A DNA stretch of 17,625 bases from a bacterium. GTDB lineage: Bacteria > Verrucomicrobiota > Kiritimatiellia > UBA8416. Of this stretch, positions 8,217 to 16,215 are shown piece by piece; position 1 is the first letter of the stretch; each line of letters starts with the position of its first letter. Under the pieces are notes generated by a model. It was not told where the DNA came from. It saw only the letters and a program-made list of their open reading frames with translations, and searched no databases. The position numbers and the translations under genes are program-made. The stretch covers positions 1 to 17,625 of the forward strand of contig JAIFLS010000174.1 in assembly GCA_020048935.1 (NCBI GenBank), read 5' to 3'.

Positions 8217-10573
8217 TGGTATTAGGTTTGCAGGTTGCAGGTTTTCCGCCTTCGCCAAGGCTACGGCGGACAAGCAGGGGGCAGGGGCGATCGGACCGAT
8301 CCGACGGATCAGTCCGATCAGTCGGATCAATTGCTGCTTTGCTGCTTTTGTGTTGCGGGGTAACGGGGCTTTCACCGGCACCAGTTGTCGCCAGTCCGCT
8401 GGACGACAAGATCAAGGCCTTTGGCGAGGCGACGACCCAGACGGCCGAAGCGGTTGGGGATGTGCTCAAAACGGGTCTGTCCGAAAAACGCTCGGCCGAA
8501 GCCTATGCGGCGATGAAAGCCTGGCTGGCCGCCAACCCTACGGATTCGCAGGCGCTGCTGGTATACGCCGGTCGCACGGCGCAATACGCAGGGGAAATGA
8601 CGGATGCCGCCAGCTTCTACCGCAAGCTTCTGAAGAATCAGGCGCTTAATGACCAATTGGCAGCGGATGTCGTTCCGGCCATGTATCGTTTGCTGATCAA
8701 TAACCTGGGCGATGTGAACGCTGCATATCTGTTCATGCGCGAGGATGGTAATCGCTTGCGCCGGTATGGCCGTGCGCGCCAGTTTGACCGCTGGTTCTGC
8801 GAACAGGCATTGCAACGCGGCGATCTGACGGCACTGGCCGAACGTTTGGCGGTTATTTACGGTAGCGCCACGGAAACACCGACGGCGGCCGATGCGGAGT
8901 GGGTGGATGCCCTGCTGAACGCTGTCGAGACGTATGAGCACAATCGCGAGGATTTGTTTGTCGCGTTAAAGAAATTAGCAGCAGCACCGAAGACCACGCC
9001 GCAGACGCGGGCCCGGCTGGAGTGGGCGATAGCCGTCACGCCGGTTATTCCTGAGTTGATCAAACTGTTCGGGAAGGATATCCCGGACGATCTGCTAGCC
9101 GGGCCATTGAAGGCAGCCAGCGCATTGCTGGCTGCTGATCCGCCGCTTGGGGCGAGACTTGTGGTCAAAGGCTGGACCCGGTGGCGCCAAGGCGATACGC
9201 CGTCGTTCTTCCGGTTCGTTCATGCCAGACGGGATCGCAAGGCTGAGCCCTTCATTCAACTGCTGCAACAGTTACCTCCCGAGCAGGCCAGGACCGTTCT
9301 GGCGTCTGGGTCTCAAGACTACCAGGGACGCTGGGTGTCGGTCGCCAGTTTCCTTTCCCCGGCGCAAGTCAGATCGGTCATTCCCCGCCTGGCGATGATC
9401 TTCAATTCCATCGATGCCCCTTATGCGGAATTTTGGGACAAGGATATGAAGGTTGAGGAGGCGAAGGCCCTGGCCCCGCACCTGGCCCGTAATCCGCATG
9501 GACATGCCGCGCTGATCAGGGCGTATGCAATGGCGGGGACCAATACCGTCGCGGCCATGGTTCCGGTCATGATGAAGTCCGAGCGCTGGCGGTTCGGTAA
9601 CGCGCAATCCGTAGTGGGTACCGCTTGGAATTCGGGATGTGACCGTACTGGCACGAAAGAAGGGGATCTGGTCAAACAGTTTGAGCCGCAGGGCGAGCGC
9701 TACGACCAGATCAAGAAGCGGGTGGCGAAGGAATCCGCGAGTCAAGACAGGATGACCGCCTTCAGCGCCCTTTATCAGGAATTGCGTGGCAATCCCGCGA
9801 CGCCGGGATTGCTATCGCTATGGGATGAGGTTATCAAACAGGCACCCAGCGCCGATCAGGAAAAGATACTGCAGAAGCTTGTTGCTGATTTCGTATCCGC
9901 GCCTGCGGCTATGATTGGCGCGCAGCAGCATCTTCTCGGGCAGGCCTTGGGGAAAATAGAATTCGGAAACGCCTACGCGCGCCTGACCTTCGGTCCGGAT
10001 TTCGCGGGCGGGTGGGATCGTTGGGGCTACGATAATGTACGAAAATCCCTGCCTGGGCTGGCCGCGGATCTGGGTAAGCTGCTGCGGCAGCAGATGGCGG
10101 CGGGGACGATTTCCGAACCCGTTTTCGGTATTTGGCTGCATTGCGTTGTCCCGGGAACACCGGAGGCCAAAGCGCTGTTTGGGGAATTGGCGAAATCGGC
10201 AGCTTATGCCAAGATGAATCCGGCTTACCACAATATGGCCGCGCACAGCTTGCTATTCGGGGCAACGGCCTTGAAGCCGTCGCTGACGGATTCGCGTGTG
10301 GTCAGCCGAGAGCTGCTTGAACTGCCGAGCGATGCCCCTGCCGCCGCGGTGGAGGCGGCGTTCACCTCGGTATTGGCACGGGTGACGCAGGCCCCGGTTC
10401 CCGTCACGGTTTACGGTCTTCAAAAAGTGGCGGCGATGGGCCAGTGCACAGGCTCTCTCCTTGTTCAACCAGTGCTCGCCGCTGGGTGCATATCCCGCGG
10501 GGCAAGGGTACGAGCAGCTTGTGATCCGCCTGGTCAAGGATATGCAATCGGCCAAACAATGGGGCTCGATTGA
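8213..10573 (+). CDS. Giant exported TPR protein B, N-terminal fragment (frame broken near 10440)
   Basis: This is the paralogue of giant protein A. Residues 1-39 are a long leader of repeat-like DNA. Residues 40-60 are a hydrophobic core ending in APVVA-SPLDD, a good signal peptidase I site, so export is likely. The following helical region carries TPR-like pairs (ALLVYAGRTAQYAGEMTDAA) and matches paralogue A (AAYLFMREDGNRL versus GAYAFQRNEGSRL), but lacks A's Lys/Ala insertion. Reading is sound to about 10437 (GLQKVAAM). From there to the stop at 10573 the residues are out of frame, while the true continuation lies in the +1 frame. With this break and the one near 15350 repaired, the protein would be about 2,500 residues. 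Function is unknown. Confidence 0.8.
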   Translation: MMVLGLQVAGFPPSPRLRRTSRGQGRSDRSDGSVRSVGSIAALLLLCCGVTGLSPAPVVASPLDDKIKAFGEATTQTAEAVGDVLKTGLSEKRSAEAYAAMKAWLAANPTDSQALLVYAGRTAQYAGEMTDAASFYRKLLKNQALNDQLAADVVPAMYRLLINNLGDVNAAYLFMREDGNRLRRYGRARQFDRWFCEQALQRGDLTALAERLAVIYGSATETPTAADAEWVDALLNAVETYEHNREDLFVALKKLAAAPKTTPQTRARLEWAIAVTPVIPELIKLFGKDIPDDLLAGPLKAASALLAADPPLGARLVVKGWTRWRQGDTPSFFRFVHARRDRKAEPFIQLLQQLPPEQARTVLASGSQDYQGRWVSVASFLSPAQVRSVIPRLAMIFNSIDAPYAEFWDKDMKVEEAKALAPHLARNPHGHAALIRAYAMAGTNTVAAMVPVMMKSERWRFGNAQSVVGTAWNSGCDRTGTKEGDLVKQFEPQGERYDQIKKRVAKESASQDRMTAFSALYQELRGNPATPGLLSLWDEVIKQAPSADQEKILQKLVADFVSAPAAMIGAQQHLLGQALGKIEFGNAYARLTFGPDFAGGWDRWGYDNVRKSLPGLAADLGKLLRQQMAAGTISEPVFGIWLHCVVPGTPEAKALFGELAKSAAYAKMNPAYHNMAAHSLLFGATALKPSLTDSRVVSRELLELPSDAPAAAVEAAFTSVLARVTQAPVPVTVYGLQKVAAMGQCTGSLLVQPVLAAGCISRGARVRAACDPPGQGYAIGQTMGLD
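8245..8268. repeat. Short palindrome in the leader of gene B (CCGCC...GGCGG)
   Basis: A small inverted repeat, CCGCC TTCGCCAAGGCTA CGGCGG, has an inner stem GCCTT-CGCC-AAGGC. It lies inside the coding leader of giant gene B (residues FPPSPRLRRT) and looks like intergenic hairpin DNA that has become translated. The boundaries are approximate. Confidence 0.5.
8289..8328 (+). repeat. Nine-base GATC microrepeat in the signal-peptide leader of gene B
   Basis: GATC occurs at 8289, 8298, 8307, 8316 and 8325, exactly 9 bp apart, in units GATCGGACC, GATCCGACG, GATCAGTCC and GATCAGTCG plus a final GATC. Several units are palindromic around their centre (GATCGG-A-CCGATC). The period equals three codons and the array is translated in frame as RSDRSDGSVRSVGS, just before the hydrophobic core of the signal peptide. 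Copy-number change would therefore keep the frame. Confidence 0.85.
10438..10440 (+). other. Probable one-base insertion (GGG run) that frameshifts giant gene B
   Basis: Reading is coherent in one frame up to GLQKVAAM (about 10437) and in the +1 frame from ASAQALSLFNQC (10440) onward. Upstream the +1 frame is closed by a TGA at 10383-10385, so the break lies between 10386 and 10573. Dropping one G from GGG gives KVAAM-ASAQALSLF without loss. A different small indel nearby with the same net shift cannot be excluded. Confidence 0.65.
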
Positions 10574-13500
10574 ACCCTATTTGTCTGATTTCTGGCGTTG
10601 TGCCGGTTCGCCCGATGATTCCCGCTATTATCCTGCGGCGGAAGCCTTGGCGGGCTTTGCCGAAGCCGCGCTGGCCGCGAATCAACCCTCCGTGGCCCTG
10701 TCGGTTGCCCGTTGTGGGCTGGCCAGCCGGATTGCGGCGCTCGATGCGAAGAACCCGACGGATAATGCCGCCCTGCGCCGGGGCCGTATGCAGGCCGTGG
10801 CGGGCAAGGCCGGTCTGGCATTGGGGGTTTCCGAGATTCCGGTCGATTCCACGCATCCCGATTATGGCATCTACAAGTCGAATGCCGAGTATGTCGCTGG
10901 CAATCTGCAGAGTGCCTGGGAACTCTTCACGCAGCATGTATCTCGTCTAAAGCCGGACGAGACCAATCCGCAAGCGCCTGCGCTGCTGCGAAAACTCCCG
11001 CTCGGGTATGCGTTCTGGCTCTTGGATCGCTGTGTCGCCGAACAACGCACGGATGACGCCGAGGGGCTGGTCAAGGAATTGACGATCTGGTCGCGCCAGG
11101 CGGAAGGGACTTTCAGCATGGAGCAGGAGGGGCTGCTCAAGATTGCCTATGCCGACCTGGCCTTGCTCAAGGGAGCGTTGCCGACCGCCCGCGCCTGGTA
11201 CCGCAAGGTGGCGGACGCCCGTGAGTACCAGGGGTCCGCGCTTTACGTCACGGCGGCACTGGGGTCGGTGCGGATCGACCGGATCTCCAAGAATTTCAGT
11301 GCTGCGCTGGAAGAGCTTGAAAAACTACTGCGCGTCCCGGATGCCGGTGCCCGGGGACGGGTGCATTATGCGTGGGCGGAAGTGCTGATGGATCAGGAAA
11401 ACTACAAGGACGCGCTGGGGGAGGTCGATGCCGTGCTGCGGCAGGATGCGAATCATGCGGATGCCTTGATCCTGCGTGGCAAGATCCATTTTGAAATGCG
11501 CAAGCTGGTGGAGGCTACCGAGATCGAACTGGGTCCCTCGCAGGAGAATAAAGTCATCGTGCCGGGCGAGACGCTGAAGATCAACCTGCTGGATCCGACC
11601 CTCAGTGTCGCGGGCGTCAGCACGGAGATCGAGGTTGAAGTGGTCACCAAATCCGGTGATCGTGAGCGGCTGATGCTGCACCAGTTTGGCGACAGCAAGG
11701 ATAAGTTCCGGGCCGAAGTGCCGACGGCGCTGGGGCCTCCGGTCCCGGGCGACAAGATGCTGCAAGTGCTGGGCGTGGATCAACTCCGCTACGGCTATTC
11801 GCCGCGGTTTCGCGCCAAGATGAAAGACCTGCCGCCGGATCCGAACGTGGTGATTTCCGTGGCGGCCGATGCGCATTTGTCGCTTTCGGCCGGCGCATTT
11901 CCTCCGCGCGAGGGCGAGCGCAAGCTGGATATCGATGAACTCGGCTTGTCATCGGCGCAGCAAGCGTTAGGGATGCGCGCGGTCCGTCCCGGCAATCCGG
12001 TTTATCTGCGGGTCATTGATCCGGATCGTAGCCAGACGGCTGGTGTGGATGAGGTCGCGGTCTCGGTGTCGACATCCAGTGGCGACGAGATCCGTCGTCT
12101 GATCCTCAAGGAGACCGGCCCCTATTCGGGTGAGTTCGAGGCGGTGGTCCCGACCGCCAGTGCGCAGGCGATGGCGTTCGCATCCGAGAACGCGCCGGGC
12201 CGCGACCCGAACCTGGCGATCAGTCCGGGGGCATCGCAGGGATGGCAGGGACAGGTCGGCGACAAGGACAGGACGCGTACCTTCGGGGTTGACCTGAACG
12301 ACAACGTGCCGCTTGACCGTATGCAGGTCAAATGGGGTACGGTGGATGACGCCCTGACGCACTTTGTGTTGCAGACGTCGATGAATGGCCGGGACTGGGT
12401 GACACGTGCACGCCAGCCGGCAGACCGCGCCCCGTGGGATGGCCGTCCTCGTATCTGTTCTTTCCCGACCTACGGGAATAGGGCAATGGCGGTTTCGGAA
12501 CCGAAATCATGGGTGCTGCCAGCCGATTGGCAGGAAAAAATGGAACTGACATCGGCCCGCGGTGCGATTGACTACCGATCACAACACGTCACGAATCTGG
12601 CATCGATGAAGGCAGAGTTTGTGGCTGAAGGTGGGCACCCGGGATATTCCGTGCTCATACAGTATCGTGCTGTTTTCCATCAGCCGGGGGCTGCTATTCG
12701 GCGGTTCCAGTTGACGGGGTATCCGGCGGCAGGAACGATCTTCCTGCTAGACGGCCAACCCGCCGCGGCGGATTCCGTCGACCCGCTGCTGATTGAGCGG
12801 GAGCTTGCGCCGGGGCTGCACGAGATCCAGGTCTGGCGGCATGAGAGTCGCGGTGACCTGTTGAACCGCAAACCCGTGCTGCTCTGTGACGCGCCCGGGC
12901 AGGAGGCGCTGCAGCCATGCCTGGACAGCATGTTTGATCCGGCATCCTTGCCGGAAGGCCTACGCAGCCAGATTGCCCTGCCGGCAACAGTGATGCCGAG
13001 CGGGGCGGAAGGCTTCGATGTGTCTTTTGGCACGAATACGCAGTCGCGGCTGGTGCGATTGGTGATCCAGGGATTCAAAGGGGTGGCTCCGGTGGTGCAG
13101 TCGGTCTCGCTGACGGACCGGGATGGCAAGGTGCGGTTGCCCGTCGCGCAGGACACTTTGCAGCTACGGCAGAATATGCAGCTTGAGGTATTGCCAGGCG
13201 ACCGGATTACCGCGCGTTACGAGGATCCAGTGACGGCCACGCCGGGGCGCGACCGTCACGAGCAACATCTTGTCGTTGCCTTCAACGACGCCAGGATTGC
13301 CGTGTCGTTCGTCGATTTCGAGACGCTGCCGACCGGGGAACGCCGCCTCAAGCTGGATCCCATTCGACGGTTCCGGCATGACGATGCGATCCTGATCGTG
13401 ATTGATGATGTGGATATGGATGGCTCGGTGCAACGCGATCAGGTGGACTTCCGTGTGGTCACCAGTGACGGCCAGTCGGTCACGCAAAAGGCGGTCGAAA

Positions 13501-15362
13501 CCGAGATTCATAGCGGCCAGTTTGTCGGTCGGATATTCCCTGTCAAGGGCAAGCCCGCGCGGGCCTCGGAAATCCAGATTCCGGCGGGAGGCACGCTGAC
13601 CGCCATTTACCGGGATGTGGAGAACCTGGATCCGGGTATTCCGACCGATCGGTCCGCAACGGTTGAGCATGCGCAGTATGTGATTCCGGCGATCGGCGTG
13701 TATACGTTGGAAAGCGAGGCGCTGCCACCTGCGCCAAGGGTCGCCATGCCAATCAACACCCCGGCCGTCGCCAAGCGCGCGTCGCAGGGGGCGGGGGCGG
13801 AAGTCGTGCCGCCGCGCCAGGCGTTGCGTTACCGGTATGTGGATCAGCAGGGTCTTGCAACCGCCAGCCTTAGCGGGGTCATTGGCGCGAGCCTGCGGTT
13901 TGACGTGGTGGTGCCGCATCTGGCCTTGACCCATAACAGCCAGATCTCGGCCTACGTGCAGGTGGTCACGAACGGGGCGGTTGCCAATGACCAGCCATTT
14001 GACATCATGGCCCATGGCACCCTGAAGCTGACCGCCTTGCCGCAGGGTGCCGAGGTGTCCTCCGCCCCTGGGTACACGGTTCAGTCCCGTCCGGTGCCTC
14101 CCTCGAATATGCCGCCTTTGGATGAAGGTCGTTTCGCGTTTTCCGTGCCGCTGATCCTGGGCGAAAAAGCGACGCGCAGCTTTGCCACGAAGGAGGCGGA
14201 AGCGCTACCTTCATCCTCCCTGCCCGAGGGATTGACGGTCATGGCTGGGGATATTGTGCGGATCGGGTATGCCTGGCAGGATCAGGCCGGAAAGGTGCAG
14301 TGGCAGACGGCGTCGGTAAAGGTGGTCAGTCACGGCTTCCTGGATGTGATGAATGACCGCTATAATGAGCCGCTGTTGTCCGCCTTCGTCGGCGAGAAGG
14401 TGTTTGTCCGGCTGGTGGCTTACGGGCTGGACACCAGTGATGAGCGCGATCGCTCGTCAGTTGGTTTGCGTTCCGATAGTGGAGTTTCCTCAACCTTTGC
14501 CTTGCGCGAAACCGAGTCGCATTCCGGCATCTTCAAGGGCGTCTTCGCGCTCAGTTATGCGGATGACAATGTGCCGTCCAATTTGCCGCCTGTTGAACTG
14601 AACGGTTTCCCGGTTCGCTATGGCGAGCAGGTGACGGTCAGCTTTGGCGATCAGGCGTTTACCGTTGCGGTCAACAAGGGGGCTGATGGCGGGGTTGAAC
14701 CCTTCAGCAAACGCTTTACCGGGGATGAAATGGCCGTGCAGACCAGTTTCACGCTGGCCGAGTGCTTCTTCGAGCTGGCCAAGAAACACCGGCAGATGGA
14801 TCAGGAAAGCCTGGCTCGCCGGGAGATGGGGCAAGCGCAGAAATTGCTGGCCGAGGCCATCGCGTCCCATACGGATAACGAGATGCGAGCCCACGCCGAG
14901 TATCTGCTGGGTAATCTGTCGCAGGAGTATGCGGATTTGTCCAAGAATGATGCCGCCAAGCTACCCATGTACCAGGACGCGCTCGCCCGCTTCTCGAAAA
15001 TCCCTGTGGATTACCCGGACACGGAATTTTCTCCCAAGGCGCAGTTCAAGACGGCACTGGTCTATGAGAAAATGGGCGAAATGGAAATCGCCGTGGAAGA
15101 GTATGTGAAACTGGCTTATAAATATCCCGACAGTGAGCACATCCCCGAGGTGATGTCCCGGTTGGGTGGCTATTTCCAGGACAAAGGGCAGAAATTCAAG
15201 GAGCAGGCCGATGTCTTGCGTGAAAAGACGGATGTGCAGTCGCAGGCCGAAGTGCTGCGCCTGGATGAGCTGTCCTATCCGGAGTTCCTCCGGGCGGCCC
15301 GGATATTCAACAAACTGCAGCAACGGTTCCCGGAAGATGAGCTTGCCGGATCATCAGTATGA
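10440..15362 (+). CDS. Giant exported protein B, central and C-terminal fragment: Ig-like repeats, then TPRs
   Basis: This continues giant gene B after the frameshift. The first usable start would be TTG 10461, which has no ribosome binding site, so the fragment is best read as the interior of one broken gene. To about 11540 it is helical and TPR-like. It then has four copies of the Ig-like motif at 11559-11735, 11982-12158, 13371-13550 and 14382-14561 (examples: VIDPDRS, STSSGDE, LKETGPYSGEFE, ETESHSGIFKG). A PA14-like stretch lies at about 12651-12846 (FLLDGQP, LAPGLHEIQVW). The C-terminal TPR block from about 14700 has AHAEYLLGNLSQEY and YEKMGEMEIAVEEYVKLAYK, nearly identical in places to A. 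The reading is lost after QQRFPEDELAG at about 15350, and the stop at 15360-15362 is out of frame. The role is unknown. Confidence 0.8.
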   Translation, partial: ASAQALSLFNQCSPLGAYPAGQGYEQLVIRLVKDMQSAKQWGSIEPYLSDFWRCAGSPDDSRYYPAAEALAGFAEAALAANQPSVALSVARCGLASRIAALDAKNPTDNAALRRGRMQAVAGKAGLALGVSEIPVDSTHPDYGIYKSNAEYVAGNLQSAWELFTQHVSRLKPDETNPQAPALLRKLPLGYAFWLLDRCVAEQRTDDAEGLVKELTIWSRQAEGTFSMEQEGLLKIAYADLALLKGALPTARAWYRKVADAREYQGSALYVTAALGSVRIDRISKNFSAALEELEKLLRVPDAGARGRVHYAWAEVLMDQENYKDALGEVDAVLRQDANHADALILRGKIHFEMRKLVEATEIELGPSQENKVIVPGETLKINLLDPTLSVAGVSTEIEVEVVTKSGDRERLMLHQFGDSKDKFRAEVPTALGPPVPGDKMLQVLGVDQLRYGYSPRFRAKMKDLPPDPNVVISVAADAHLSLSAGAFPPREGERKLDIDELGLSSAQQALGMRAVRPGNPVYLRVIDPDRSQTAGVDEVAVSVSTSSGDEIRRLILKETGPYSGEFEAVVPTASAQAMAFASENAPGRDPNLAISPGASQGWQGQVGDKDRTRTFGVDLNDNVPLDRMQVKWGTVDDALTHFVLQTSMNGRDWVTRARQPADRAPWDGRPRICSFPTYGNRAMAVSEPKSWVLPADWQEKMELTSARGAIDYRSQHVTNLASMKAEFVAEGGHPGYSVLIQYRAVFHQPGAAIRRFQLTGYPAAGTIFLLDGQPAAADSVDPLLIERELAPGLHEIQVWRHESRGDLLNRKPVLLCDAPGQEALQPCLDSMFDPASLPEGLRSQIALPATVMPSGAEGFDVSFGTNTQSRLVRLVIQGFKGVAPVVQSVSLTDRDGKVRLPVAQDTLQLRQNMQLEVLPGDRITARYEDPVTATPGRDRHEQHLVVAFNDARIAVSFVDFETLPTGERRLKLDPIRRFRHDDAILIVIDDVDMDGSVQRDQVDFRVVTSDGQSVTQKAVETEIHSGQFVGRIFPVKGKPARASEIQIPAGGTLTAIYRDVENLDPGIPTDRSATVEHAQYVIPAIGVYTLESEALPPAPRVAMPINTPAVAKRASQGAGAEVVPPRQALRYRYVDQQGLATASLSGVIGASLRFDVVVPHLALTHNSQISAYVQVVTNGAVANDQPFDIMAHGTLKLTALPQGAEVSSAPGYTVQSRPVPPSNMPPLDEGRFAFSVPLILGEKATRSFATKEAEALPSSSLPEGLTVMAGDIVRIGYAWQDQAGKVQWQTASVKVVSHGFLDVMNDRYNEPLLSAFVGEKVFVRLVAYGLDTSDERDRSSVGLRSDSGVSSTFALRETESHSGIFKGVFALSYADDNVPSNLPPVELNGFPVRYGEQVTVSFGDQAFTVAVNKGADGGVEPFSKRFTGDEMAVQTSFTLAECFFELAKKHRQMDQESLARREMGQAQKLLAEAIASHTDNEMRAHAEYLLGNLSQEYADLSKNDAAKLPMYQDALARFSKIPVDYPDTEFSPKAQFKTALVYEKMGEMEIAVEEYVKLAYKYPDSEHIPEVMSRLGGYFQDKGQKFKEQADVLREKTDVQSQAEVLRLDELSYPEFLRAARIFNKLQQRFPEDELAGSSV
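15340..15360 (+). other. Apparent deletion (about 47-53 nt) and frameshift near the end of giant gene B
   Basis: Paralogue A reads ELAG, then about 14-17 residues (QGGLRAGQAYMRAE and neighbours), then RQALRIFLTV. Gene B reads ELAG and resumes almost directly at QYDDAIAGFLTV in the next frame. The missing block plus the frame change fit a deletion of 3n+2 bases, for example 47, 50 or 53. Repairing it makes the C-terminus continuous with the fragment ending at 15693. Confidence 0.6.
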
Positions 15363-15693
15363 TGATGCGATCGCCGGGTTCTTGACGGTTTATGATAATG
15401 AGCAGTACGATGGCCGTGAGATTCGCTCTCAGGCCATGTACTGGAGCGGGCTGAGTTACGAGCGCAAGGCGGCCCTGATGTCCGAGGGTGACTGGAAAGG
15501 GCGGGGGAATGCAATCAACGCCGGTTATAAGATCTACCGGCGCGTGACCTACGATTTTCCGGATAGCAAATGGGCCAAGCTTGCCCGTGGCCGCTTGGCG
15601 GATCCGGTTTTCGGACGTATTATCGAAGCGGAGCAGGCTGACCGTGATCGGATGATGGAAGGTCTGAAAGAACAAAAGAAGAAGAAGCGTTGA
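15352..15693 (+). pseudogene. Out-of-frame C-terminal remnant of giant protein B
   Basis: In the third frame, coherent reading resumes at about 15352 (HQYDDAIAGFLTV) and ends at TGA 15691-15693. It matches the end of giant protein A: EIRSQAMYWSGLSYE versus EIRAQAMYWAGMCYE, and YDFPDSKWAKLARGRL versus YDFPESKWAAYARGQL. It therefore encodes the last TPR helices of protein B. The tail is strongly basic (EQKKKKR), unlike A's acidic/Gln end. The first in-frame ATG is at 15436, and no ribosome binding site supports independent translation, so this is a stranded gene end and not a separate gene. Confidence 0.8.
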
Positions 15694-15706
15694 AAGCGAG
15701 GCGGGG

Positions 15707-16042
15707 TTGACAGAACTCGAGAAACGGTTATTGGCAACCGAGGGCGGTATTGCACCGGAGGCTCTGCGTCTATGCGTTCTGAGTCGGCAGCGTGTAGACA
15801 CCGGGCGGTGGTGGCGACGCTCGCCCCTCTGGGTCTGCGCGACGGAATCGCACTTGATCCTGCTGGCGGTGTCGCGGCGAAAATATATCGAGCAGGTACC
15901 GCTTGCGGATTGCCGCGACAGCCGTTACAATGCGGAGTCCGGGGAATTGATCCTGGCACCGGTGGAGACGTTGTTGTTTTCCCGGATCCGGATGAGCCCG
16001 CGCGATGCGCTGGCGGTGCTGCGGGCGATAGGAAATAGGTAA
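15707..16042 (+). CDS. Small protein of 111 residues, PH-like domain candidate
   Basis: The start is TTG at 15707, 13 nt after the stop of giant gene B, preceded only by a weak GAGGCGGGG purine run. An N-terminal helix (TELEKRLLATEGG) is followed by alternating short strands (PLWVCATESHLILLAV, KYIEQVPLADCRDSRY, GELILAPVETLLFSRI) and a closing helix (SPRDALAVLRAIG). That order, strands then one terminal amphipathic helix with the lvT..rLill and vplad patterns, is what bacterial PH-like (YokE/YdbT-type) domains show. This is a fold guess from pattern, not a family identification. There is no signal peptide or membrane segment, so it is predicted cytoplasmic. Its place between the giant genes and exbB suggests an accessory of the same complex. 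An overlapping frame starting at 15772 looks like a shadow. Confidence 0.6.
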   Translation: MTELEKRLLATEGGIAPEALRLCVLSRQRVDTGRWWRRSPLWVCATESHLILLAVSRRKYIEQVPLADCRDSRYNAESGELILAPVETLLFSRIRMSPRDALAVLRAIGNR

Positions 16043-16095
16043 GCCACCCGGGGGCCGGGCGAAAACAGATTGGTAACTGGAGAAAATTTGAATCG

Positions 16096-16191
16096 AACAT
16101 CCAACGCCCAACGCCCAACATCCAACGCCCAAGTCGGGAGTCTTTGCTTGGATGTTGGGCGTTGGATGTTGGGCGTTGGATGTTGGGCGTT
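16096..16191. repeat. Inverted repeat of CCAACGCCCAAC / GTTGGGCGTTGG words (copy 2), upstream of exbB
   Basis: The left arm 16096-16132 (AACATCCAACGCCCAACGCC onward) pairs with the right arm 16147-16191 (CTTGGATGTTGGGCGTTGGA onward) across a loop of about 14 nt. The right arm holds three GTTGGGCG units alternating with GGATGTTGG. The fold would be a strong stem of more than 30 bp just ahead of the exbB ribosome binding site. No T-run follows, so it does not look like an intrinsic terminator. The word family is shared with 266-372. It could act as mRNA stabiliser or processing site, or be a passive mobile repeat. Confidence 0.85.
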
Positions 16192-16200
16192 GAAATAAAC

Positions 16201-16207
16201 AAGGAGG
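16201..16207 (+). promoter_or_regulatory. Ribosome binding site of the ExbB-like gene
   Basis: AAGGAGG is 8 nt upstream of ATG 16216. It decides the start: the open frame extends upstream to ATG 16144, but those 24 codons are only the right arm of the inverted repeat (MLGCWALDVGRW) and do not belong to the protein. Confidence 0.85.
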
Positions 16208-16215
16208 ATAAGGTT

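Noticed and set aside
10430..10445. Programmed ribosomal frameshift in giant gene B
   Set aside because: GGCGATGGGCC is not a typical slippery heptamer and I saw no convincing downstream stem. A simple G-run indel is the simpler account, particularly since other unrelated breaks occur in both giant genes.
15772..16038. Alternative 88-residue frame overlapping the PH-like gene
   Set aside because: It is Gly/Ala/Pro/Arg-rich without secondary-structure pattern, while the other frame gives a regular strand/helix succession and starts 13 nt after the previous stop.
16096..16191. Intrinsic terminator upstream of exbB
   Set aside because: The stem is strong but no T-run follows it. The next sequence is A-rich and leads straight to the ribosome binding site, and the family also occurs within coding DNA.
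16144..16215. N-terminal extension of ExbB beginning at ATG 16144
   Set aside because: The extra 24 residues are only a translation of the repeat arm. ATG 16216 has an excellent AAGGAGG and gives a normal ExbB length and N-terminus.
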